Part shown: positions 56,512 through 64,000 of the stretch, one piece after another
Layout of the letters: every line of letters begins with the position of its first letter
How positions within the stretch are numbered: the stretch's first letter is position 1
From: Pseudoalteromonas undina
GTDB lineage: Bacteria > Pseudomonadota > Gammaproteobacteria > Enterobacterales > Alteromonadaceae
Length of the DNA stretch: 64,000 nucleotides
Direction: 5' to 3'
Assembly (NCBI RefSeq): GCF_000238275.3
Contig: NZ_AHCF03000003.1
Span: 2,108,001-2,172,000 of the forward strand
Position numbers and translations under genes: made by a program
Notes under the pieces: model-generated
What the model saw: the letters and a program-made list of their open reading frames with translations, nothing else
What the model was told of the DNA's origin: nothing
Database searches by the model: none

Positions 56512-56573
56512 TTGAACCTTGAACCTTGAACCTTGAACCTTGAACCTTGAACCTTGAACCTTGAACCTTGAAC
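56512..56573. repeat. Heptamer tandem repeat, eight exact TTGAACC copies plus a partial one
   Basis: Eight perfect copies of TTGAACC (GGTTCAA on the minus strand) followed by TTGAAC. The array begins about ten bases from the ydbH ATG and ends about ten bases from the purL terminator, so it fills most of the space where the ydbH promoter would be expected. Perfect copies suggest slippage-driven variation in copy number. Confidence 0.97.
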
Positions 56574-56582
56574 AGTCTAAAC

Positions 56583-56612
56583 AAAAAAGGCTGCACAAGG
56601 CAGCCTTTTTAT
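56583..56612 (-). terminator. Terminator of purL
   Basis: On the minus strand AAAGGCTGCC and the matching GCAGCCTTT pair around TTGT, followed by TTTT. It lies just after the purL stop. Confidence 0.9.
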
Positions 56613-56644
56613 CTTACATTTAGATCATGAATCCAGCGTGTATA

Positions 56645-59600
56645 TTAACCTACATTTTTACGCGCATTTCTAAACATACGCATCCATGGGCTATCCTCGG
56701 CCCACTCATCTGGGTGCCAAGAGTTAGCAACCGCACGGAATACACGTTCAGGGTGTGGCATCATTACAGTTGCACGACCATCTGTTGATGTAATACCGGT
56801 GATCCCTTCAGGTGAACCATTCGGGTTTGCTGGGTACTGTGTTGTTGGGTTACCGTAGTTATCAACGAACTTAACTGCTACGGTGCCGCTTGCAAGTGCA
56901 GCCTTAGTTGCCGCATCATTTGCAAATTCTGCATGACCTTCACCATGTGAAACTGCAATTGGCATACGTGAACCTGCCATACCATTAAAGAACACCGATG
57001 GGTTTTCTTGAATTTCAACCAGACTAAAGCGTGCTTCAAAACGCTCTGACTTATTAGTTACAAAGCGCGGCCAATGTTCAGTACCTGGAATCAACTCTTT
57101 TAATGTTGATAGCATTTGACAACCGTTACATACACCTAAGCTAAAGGTATCTTCACGATGGAAGAAGCTTTGGAACTGATCGCGTGCCATATCGTTAAAC
57201 AATATTGACTTAGCCCAGCCTTCACCGGCGCCTAATACGTCACCGTAAGAGAAGCCACCACACGCCACTAAACCTTTGAACTGTTCAAGCGTTAAACGAC
57301 CTTCTAAAATATCACTCATGTGAACATCTACCGCAGCAAAACCAGCACGGTTAAACGCAGCAGCCATTTCTAGGTGCGAGTTAACGCCCTGCTCACGTAA
57401 AATAGCCATTTGTGGCTTAGCACCTGTCGCAATGTACGGTGCAGCAATATCTTCGTTTAAGTCAAAGTTAAGTTTAACGTTTAAGCCTGGGTCTTTTGCA
57501 TCAAATTTAGCGTCAAACTCTTGCTTAGCACACTCAGGGTTATCACGACGCGCTTGCATCTGATAGGTTGTTTCGGCCCAAATTGTACGAAGCTCAGTAC
57601 GAGTATGATTAAGTACTGTTTGCTCACCACGATTAAATACAATGTTATCGTCATTATTAAGCGAGCCAATCACATGGCTAATTGCGGCAACACCATGCTG
57701 CTCAAATACAGCATTTACAGCATCTAAATCAGCATTTGCAACTTGAATTACAGCACCTAACTCTTCGTTATAAAGCGCTTCAATATCCGAGCCAGTCAAA
57801 GTCGCTAAATCAACGGTTACACCGGTGTGGCCGGTAAACGCCATTTCAGCGATAGTAGTAAACAAGCCACCGTCTGAACGATCGTGATACGCAAGTAGCT
57901 TACTATCAGCCACTAGCGCCTGCATAGCATTGTAAAAGCCTTTTAGTAACTCAGGGCTGTCTACATCAGGAGTAACATCACCAAGCTGCTTATAAACTTG
58001 TGCAAGGCTTGATGCGCCCATACGGTTTTTACCCGCACCTAAATCAACTAATATAAGCGATGTCTCGCCTTTATCAGTGCGCAGCTGTGGAGTCACCGTT
58101 TTACGCACATCATCAACGCGGCCAAACGCTGTAATAATCAGTGATAAAGGTGATGTTACTGATTGCTCAGTTGTATCATCTTCATTTTTCCATGTCGTTT
58201 TCATCGACATCGAGTCTTTACCTACAGGTATAGTTAAACCAAGTGCTGGACATAACTCTTCACCAACAGCTTTTACCGCTTCATATAAACCTGCGTCTTC
58301 GCCAGGGTGACCCGCAGCCGCCATCCAGTTTGCAGATAACTTAATGTTTTCTAAGTCACCAATATTAGCACCAGCAATATTTGTAAGAGACTCAGCCACA
58401 GCCAAACGTGCTGAGGCGCCATAATTAAGTAATGCCGCTGGAGTACGTTCACCTAGTGACATAGCTTCACCGTGGTAAGTATCGTAAGTTGCTGCGGTAA
58501 CTGCACAGTTAGCCACAGGCACTTGCCAAGGGCCTACCATTTGATCGCGCGCTACTAAACCAGTTACAGAGCGATCGCCAATAGTAATCAGGAAGGTTTT
58601 TTCTGCAATGGTTGGTAAACGTAATAAACGCTGCGCTGCATCCGCAGGATTAATAGCATCCATATCAAGTGCAGTGCCTACTACTTGTTGCGAAGTAACA
58701 TCACGATGCATTTTAGGTGCTTTACCTAATAATACATCCAGTGGTAAATCTACAGGGCTGTTATCAAAATGACTATCCGCAACCGTTAAATGACGCTCTT
58801 CTGTTGCTTCACCAATAACTGCATATTGTGCGCGCTCACGCTTACAAATTGCTTCAAAGCGTGCAAAGTCTTCAACGCCCACAGCAAGCACATAGCGCTC
58901 TTGCGATTCATTACACCAAATTTCGTGTGGAGCCATGCCTGGCTCATCATTAGGGATATCGCGCAGCTGGAATTTACCACCACGGCCACCATCATCTACA
59001 AGCTCAGGGAATGCATTTGATAAACCACCAGCGCCCACATCATGTATAAACGCAATAGGATTTGCATCACCTAGCTGCCAACATTTGTCGATCACTTCTT
59101 GACAACGACGTTCCATTTCTGGGTTTTCACGTTGAACAGAAGCAAAATCTAAATCTTCGTTTGATTGACCCGATGCCATGCTAGATGCAGCACCACCGCC
59201 TAAACCAATGTTCATTGCAGGGCCGCCAAGCGCAATCAGTTTTGCGCCTACTGGAATATCGCCTTTTTGAACATGATCAGCACGAATATTACCTAAACCA
59301 CCGGCAAGCATAATTGGCTTGTGGTAACCACGTACCTCTTCACCATTGTGACTCGTTACTTTTTCTTCGTATGTACGGAAATAACCTAAAAGATTAGGAC
59401 GGCCAAACTCATTATTAAACGCAGCACCACCTAATGGGCCTTCAGTCATAATGTCTAGGGCATTAACAATACGGCCAGGCTTACCAAAATCACTCTCCCA
59501 AGGCTGTTCAAAACCTGGAATACGTAAATTAGATACAGTAAAACCTACCAAACCCGCTTTTGGTTTTGAACCACGGCCAGTTGCACCTTCATCGCGAATC

Positions 59601-60535
59601 TCACCGCCCGACCCTGTTGCCGCACCAGAAAAGGGCGCAATTGCCGTTGGGTGGTTATGGGTTTCAACCTTCATTAATATTTCAATGTCTTCTTGATGAT
59701 ACGCATATTCACCTTGCGCATTCGGGAAGAAGCGACCCGCCTTTGAGCCTTTCATTACGGCTGCATTATCTTTATAAGCAGACAATACATTTTCAGGATT
59801 ATGCTCAAAGGTATTTTTAATCATTTTAAACAGCGACTTTGGCTGTTCAATACCATCAATAGTCCAATCAGCATTAAATATTTTATGACGACAATGCTCT
59901 GAGTTTGCTTGTGCAAACATGAATAATTCGATGTCGTTAGGATTGCGCCCTAACTTGATGAAGTTTTCAACTAAGTAGTCAATTTCATCATCAGCAAGTG
60001 CAAACCCTTGCTCTATATTGGCTACGGCTAATGCTTCACGGCCGCCACCTAAAATATCAACTGATGACATTTGGCGAGGTGCATCACTGCGAAATAACTG
60101 CGCGGCATCTTCTAATTTACTATGAGTAGCTTCGGTCATACGGTCATGAAGAAGCACTGTAACCTGTGTAAGTTGCTCGGCGCTTAAATCACCTTCAACA
60201 TAGTAAGCAATACCACGCTCAACTCGGTGAACTTGCTTAAGCCCACAGTTATGAGCGATATCAGTCGCTTTTGAAGCCCATGGCGAAATAGTACCAGGGC
60301 GAGGCGTTACTAATACCAACTGACCCGCTGGCGCATGCTCAGCAATTGTTGGTCCATAGGTTAATAACTTCTCAAGTTTGGTTTGCTCATCATTGTTTAA
60401 TGGCGATGTTAAATCGGCAAAGTGAGCGTATTCGGCATATACATTGGTGACAGGAAGTTGCAATTGTTGGCAACGCGCTAAAATTTTATTAACTCTGAAC
60501 TCTGAAAGTGCTGGTGCACCACGAAGGATCAACAT
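56645..60535 (-). CDS. purL: Phosphoribosylformylglycinamidine synthase PurL (single-chain)
   Basis: Fourth step of purine synthesis: converts FGAR and glutamine to FGAM. The single 1296-residue chain has the N-terminal domain from [14 protein letters not shown], the linker, the FGAM synthetase domains ([73 protein letters not shown]), and a C-terminal class I glutaminase ([27 protein letters not shown] with the catalytic Cys, HGEGHAEF and MPHPERVFR). This is the large type typical of gammaproteobacteria. The ATG at 60535 fits the family; a GTG four codons earlier is also open. It is transcribed alone. Confidence 0.97.
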   Translation of the reverse strand: MLILRGAPALSEFRVNKILARCQQLQLPVTNVYAEYAHFADLTSPLNNDEQTKLEKLLTYGPTIAEHAPAGQLVLVTPRPGTISPWASKATDIAHNCGLKQVHRVERGIAYYVEGDLSAEQLTQVTVLLHDRMTEATHSKLEDAAQLFRSDAPRQMSSVDILGGGREALAVANIEQGFALADDEIDYLVENFIKLGRNPNDIELFMFAQANSEHCRHKIFNADWTIDGIEQPKSLFKMIKNTFEHNPENVLSAYKDNAAVMKGSKAGRFFPNAQGEYAYHQEDIEILMKVETHNHPTAIAPFSGAATGSGGEIRDEGATGRGSKPKAGLVGFTVSNLRIPGFEQPWESDFGKPGRIVNALDIMTEGPLGGAAFNNEFGRPNLLGYFRTYEEKVTSHNGEEVRGYHKPIMLAGGLGNIRADHVQKGDIPVGAKLIALGGPAMNIGLGGGAASSMASGQSNEDLDFASVQRENPEMERRCQEVIDKCWQLGDANPIAFIHDVGAGGLSNAFPELVDDGGRGGKFQLRDIPNDEPGMAPHEIWCNESQERYVLAVGVEDFARFEAICKRERAQYAVIGEATEERHLTVADSHFDNSPVDLPLDVLLGKAPKMHRDVTSQQVVGTALDMDAINPADAAQRLLRLPTIAEKTFLITIGDRSVTGLVARDQMVGPWQVPVANCAVTAATYDTYHGEAMSLGERTPAALLNYGASARLAVAESLTNIAGANIGDLENIKLSANWMAAAGHPGEDAGLYEAVKAVGEELCPALGLTIPVGKDSMSMKTTWKNEDDTTEQSVTSPLSLIITAFGRVDDVRKTVTPQLRTDKGETSLILVDLGAGKNRMGASSLAQVYKQLGDVTPDVDSPELLKGFYNAMQALVADSKLLAYHDRSDGGLFTTIAEMAFTGHTGVTVDLATLTGSDIEALYNEELGAVIQVANADLDAVNAVFEQHGVAAISHVIGSLNNDDNIVFNRGEQTVLNHTRTELRTIWAETTYQMQARRDNPECAKQEFDAKFDAKDPGLNVKLNFDLNEDIAAPYIATGAKPQMAILREQGVNSHLEMAAAFNRAGFAAVDVHMSDILEGRLTLEQFKGLVACGGFSYGDVLGAGEGWAKSILFNDMARDQFQSFFHREDTFSLGVCNGCQMLSTLKELIPGTEHWPRFVTNKSERFEARFSLVEIQENPSVFFNGMAGSRMPIAVSHGEGHAEFANDAATKAALASGTVAVKFVDNYGNPTTQYPANPNGSPEGITGITSTDGRATVMMPHPERVFRAVANSWHPDEWAEDSPWMRMFRNARKNVG

Positions 60536-60582
60536 AAGTAATTTCACCCGGGGTTAGGGATTGAACGATATTTTAGGCGCGT

Positions 60583-60611
60583 ATTATAGTCCAAATTACT
60601 CTCAGATTTAA
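60583..60611 (-). promoter_or_regulatory. Candidate promoter of purL
   Basis: On the minus strand TTAAAT (60611 to 60606) and a perfect TATAAT (60588 to 60583) are 17 bases apart, about 50 bases before the start. No PurR-like palindrome was recognised. Confidence 0.55.
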
Positions 60612-60729
60612 CTCAAAAATGCGCTTTTCATTAAATTAACTTTTTCTTTTTGTTTACACCTATTTTTTACTGGCTGCGATTAAACGGTAAGTGACGTAAT
60701 CAGTAAGTTTTGTTATAACAGGAGATACG

Positions 60730-60753
60730 ATGCTAAAGAGGCGAATATGTTGA
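60730..60753 (+). CDS. Possible seven-residue leader peptide (MLKRRIC) overlapping the mltF start
   Basis: An ATG with a strong AGGAG five bases before it opens a seven-codon frame that ends at 60753. The frame overlaps the first codons of mltF (ATG at 60747) in a different frame. This layout allows translational coupling. It may equally be chance; no conservation data were available. Confidence 0.35.
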   Translation: MLKRRIC

Positions 60754-62150
60754 AGATAAAGCTAATAACAATCATTACGTTAGTCATCCTTTTGTGTGCC
60801 TGTAACACACAAGAGCAGTCAACACAGCTCGCCCAAATTAAATCAGAAAATAAAATTCGCGTTGGTACACTTGCCAGTGCAAGTAATTATTATCAAGCTG
60901 TTCAAGGAGAACAAGGCTTTGAATTTGAACTCTCTCAAGCATTCGCCGACTACCTTGGGGTAGAGCTTGAAATTGTGCCCTTTTTTAATTTATCCGATAT
61001 GTTTGCGCGCTTAGATAGTGGCGATCTCGATTTAATTGCCTCTGGGCTTACTTTTAACAAGGCGCGCGCCAAACGTTACCGCTATGGCCCAACTTACAGA
61101 ACGATAAGTCAAAAATTAGTTTTTAAACAAGGGCGTGAACGCCCTCGTGATTTTGATGATTTAACCGGAAACTTCACCGTTATCGCTAAAAGTAGTCATT
61201 CATTAACATTAGAAGAAATAAAACAAAACAACCCAGATTTAACTTGGAGTGAAACCGAAGAGTTTGATGAAGAAGAGTTATTACAAGCCGTTATTGATGG
61301 GGAAATAGATTACACCTTAGCGGATTCACATACATTAGCGTTGTTTAGGCGCTATCACCCTAACTTGAGTATTGGCTTTTCAGTTACCCGTAATGATTCA
61401 ATTGCATGGATACTAAGAAAGTCGAATGATGACTCATTGTACGCATTGCTAGTTCCTTTTTTTGGTGAAGCAAAACAAAACAATCAACTTTATGTACTTG
61501 AAGAGAAGTACTTTGGCCATGTCCGTCAGTTTAATTACGTTAATACCTTAGCCTACATAGATGCAATAAAAGAGACACTGCCTAAATATCAGCCTTGGTT
61601 TATACAATATGCAGGTAGCCTTGATTGGCGCTTACTTGCTGCATTGAGTTACCAAGAATCGATGTGGAACCCACGAGCTAAGTCACCAACGGGTGTACGC
61701 GGTATTATGATGCTAACAAGGCGCACAGCAAAACAAGTCGGTGTTACTAACCGCTTAGAACCAGAACAAAACATACGTGGCGGTGCAAAATACTTAGCTA
61801 AATTAATCAAGCGTATACCTGATAGAATCCCGCAACCTGATCGTACTTGGCTTGCACTTGCCGCTTATAATGTTGGTTGGGGGCACGTCAACGATGCCCG
61901 CATAATTACTGAGCAACAAGGCGCTAGCCCTGATAAATGGGCTGACGTTAAAAAGCGCTTACCATTGCTAGTAAAAAAACGTCACTACCGTAATACCCGC
62001 TATGGCTATGCTCGCGGTGATGTTGCAGTGACTTATGTTGATAATATTCGTCGCTATTACGATGCGCTTGTTTGGTTAGATGAAAATAATGCAATGGCAA
62101 CTATACCGCCAACTTCCGAAACAGAAAAAGAAACAAAAGATAAAAGATAA
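60747..62150 (+). CDS. mltF: Membrane-bound lytic murein transglycosylase F
   Basis: Cuts peptidoglycan at the MurNAc-GlcNAc bond, releasing anhydromuropeptides. The 467 residues begin with a lipoprotein-type signal (IITLVILLCAC, Cys19 likely lipidated). Residues about 35-255 form a substrate-binding-protein-like domain (IRVGTLASASNYYQ, FELSQAFADYL, LDLIASGLTFN). Residues about 280-440 are the lysozyme-like catalytic domain with the catalytic Glu304 in SYQESMWNPRAKSPTGVRGIM and AAYNVGWGHVNDA near 373. AGAGG precedes the ATG by five bases. It is divergent from purL. Confidence 0.95.
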   Translation: MLKIKLITIITLVILLCACNTQEQSTQLAQIKSENKIRVGTLASASNYYQAVQGEQGFEFELSQAFADYLGVELEIVPFFNLSDMFARLDSGDLDLIASGLTFNKARAKRYRYGPTYRTISQKLVFKQGRERPRDFDDLTGNFTVIAKSSHSLTLEEIKQNNPDLTWSETEEFDEEELLQAVIDGEIDYTLADSHTLALFRRYHPNLSIGFSVTRNDSIAWILRKSNDDSLYALLVPFFGEAKQNNQLYVLEEKYFGHVRQFNYVNTLAYIDAIKETLPKYQPWFIQYAGSLDWRLLAALSYQESMWNPRAKSPTGVRGIMMLTRRTAKQVGVTNRLEPEQNIRGGAKYLAKLIKRIPDRIPQPDRTWLALAAYNVGWGHVNDARIITEQQGASPDKWADVKKRLPLLVKKRHYRNTRYGYARGDVAVTYVDNIRRYYDALVWLDENNAMATIPPTSETEKETKDKR

Positions 62151-62347
62151 AAGCATTAAACCAGGTGATGCAAATCAACGTATAAGTGATGGCGTAGAAA
62201 AAGAAAAATAAAAGCGCTGTGAAAATTTCGCGCTATATTAGCTACATGTTAGAAAAGCAAATAGTTGTTTACTTGCAATCAATTATTCAATAATCTGGCT
62301 CAATTGTATTAAAATCTGTGTCATCACCAAGCACATAAGGATAAGTA

Positions 62348-63030
<683 letters not shown>

Positions 63031-63198
63031 TTAACTATTTTTTATGCCGTAATTATACCAACTTAGCGTAAAAAAATGCGTAATTGATCACTTTATTGCA
63101 AAAATAAAACAAATTTAAGTGGTTTACCATGGCCCATAAGGCGGGATTTACGCTATAATCTCTCGCTTTTTTTATTTAGCTCACAACACGGGTAGCAA

Positions 63199-64000
63199 AT
63201 GAAATTTCCTGGACGCCGCAGGCATAAACATTATTTTCCAGTGGAAGCCAAAGATCCACTGACCAATCAACTTAACGCCACAGAACGATTACACCGCAGC
63301 TATATTACGGGGATCGATCAAATCGTTGTTGATATAGAAGCTAAGGTTGACCAAGCTTTTCTCGATGAATTTCAATTGCGCCGAGGGATGTCGCAAGTTA
63401 TAGATAATGACATCACTAATGCTTTATACGATCGCTTAAAACTAAACGATATGGTCGATTACGAATTCGCAGGAGGAACCGTTGGCAACACGATGCACAA
63501 CTATTCCGTACTTGCTGATGATCGTTCGGTACTATTAGGCGTAATGAGCGAAAATATAAAAATAGGCAGTTATGCTTATCGATTTTTATGTAATAACTCA
63601 AGTCGTGTAGATTTAGACTACTTACAACCAGTCGATGGTCCTATTGGCCGTTGCTTTACCTTGATTGATGAAACAGGTGAGCGCACGTTTGCTATTAGTG
63701 CTGGCCTGATGAATTACCTAAAGCCAGAGTCAATTGATAAAGAGCTAATAGAAGGCTCATCAGCATTAGTCATTAGTGCTTATTTAATGCGTACTCAAGG
63801 TGATGAAACCATGACCGAAGCGACCATGCAAGCAATCAAGTACGCTAACGATGCAAATGTACCGGTGGTATTAACTCTAGGAACTAAGTTTCTTATCGAG
63901 CAGGACCCGACATGGTGGGCTAACTTTGTAGAAAAGCATGTTGATATACTTGCTATGAACGAAGAAGAAGGCCAAGCAATTACTGGATATGAAGATCCAC
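63199..64000 (+). CDS. gsk: Inosine-guanosine kinase Gsk (partial; continues beyond the window)
   Basis: Phosphorylates inosine and guanosine with ATP for purine salvage. The visible 267 residues start MKFPGRRRHKHYFPVEAKDP and match the E. coli enzyme closely throughout. AGGTVGNTMHNYSVLADDRS, KIGSYAYRFLCNNSSR, DGPIGRCFTLIDETGERTF and VVLTLGTKFLIEQDP are PfkB-type landmarks. The C-terminal part, including the catalytic Asp motif, lies outside the window. A TATAAT at 63154-63159 upstream could be its -10, although I see no good -35. Confidence 0.95.
   Translation, partial: MKFPGRRRHKHYFPVEAKDPLTNQLNATERLHRSYITGIDQIVVDIEAKVDQAFLDEFQLRRGMSQVIDNDITNALYDRLKLNDMVDYEFAGGTVGNTMHNYSVLADDRSVLLGVMSENIKIGSYAYRFLCNNSSRVDLDYLQPVDGPIGRCFTLIDETGERTFAISAGLMNYLKPESIDKELIEGSSALVISAYLMRTQGDETMTEATMQAIKYANDANVPVVLTLGTKFLIEQDPTWWANFVEKHVDILAMNEEEGQAITGYEDP

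Noticed and set aside
56512..56573. Possible iteron origin or protein-binding array
   Set aside because: The units are directly adjacent with no replication gene beside them. It is kept only as a tandem repeat.
59451..59820. Plus-strand frames antisense to purL
   Set aside because: PurL is conserved along its whole length on the minus strand; these frames are Pro/Ser/His-rich shadows with no ribosome site.

Overview
The window looks like ordinary chromosome from a marine gammaproteobacterium of the Alteromonadales, most likely Pseudoalteromonas. The reasons are the moderately AT-rich composition, the argCBFG-argH(A) operon whose lyase carries a fused acetyltransferase, a PLP-type aspartate decarboxylase (PanP-like), KdkA and the Kdo/heptose genes of a Gram-negative core, and a B12-riboswitch-controlled BtuB. 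The genus is inferred from gene content; no search was run. No rRNA, tRNA, CRISPR array, prophage or intact IS element was seen. Coding density is high, and no gene-free stretch is longer than about 260 bases.

Layout. 1-5 kb: an RND efflux adaptor/pump pair and msrA. 5-7.2 kb: btuB with a B12 riboswitch and a good promoter on the minus strand. 7.2-12.2 kb: a 7-bp tandem repeat, yajQ, a VanZ-like gene, a PanE-type reductase gene, thiI, a TetR-type regulator and coaD. 12.2-14.5 kb: four tandem paralogous small membrane proteins of unknown function preceded by a 66-residue peptide gene; this is the least explained block. 14.7-22 kb: the arginine operon (argC-B-F-G-H(A)) divergent from argE with an ARG-box-like palindrome between them, then a MITE-like inverted-repeat element. 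22-26 kb: panP and a GGDEF-EAL protein that has lost its catalytic motifs. 26-34.9 kb: the packed mpl-ubiX-yadG-yadH-trmB-like operon, folB-folK-uppP, plsY, tsaD and two small conserved genes. 35-42.8 kb: a DUF2721 protein, a LysR regulator, a 2OG-Fe(II) oxygenase, ubiC-ubiA, an exported FliL-like protein, glpE-glpG and kbl-tdh. 43-53 kb: LPS inner core and surface polysaccharide genes (gmhB, a family 9 glycosyltransferase, kdkA, two further glycosyltransferase-type genes, a wzi-like gene, hldE, gmhA, waaA). 53.5-56.5 kb: ydbH-ynbE-ydbL, an AsmA-like envelope lipid transport system, with a second 7-bp tandem repeat directly upstream. 56.6-64 kb: purL, mltF, a small basic ORF, tadA and the 5' part of gsk.

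The main theme is envelope biogenesis: heptose and Kdo synthesis and transfer, undecaprenyl phosphate recycling, muropeptide recycling (mpl, mltF), phospholipid synthesis (plsY) and intermembrane lipid transport. Alongside it run arginine, pantothenate/CoA, folate, ubiquinone and purine metabolism. The most interesting unexplained items are the four-paralog membrane array with its peptide gene, the two heptamer arrays that both sit between a terminator and the next co-directional gene, the MITE-like element, the catalytically dead GGDEF-EAL protein, and a TrmB-like methyltransferase with an altered motif.
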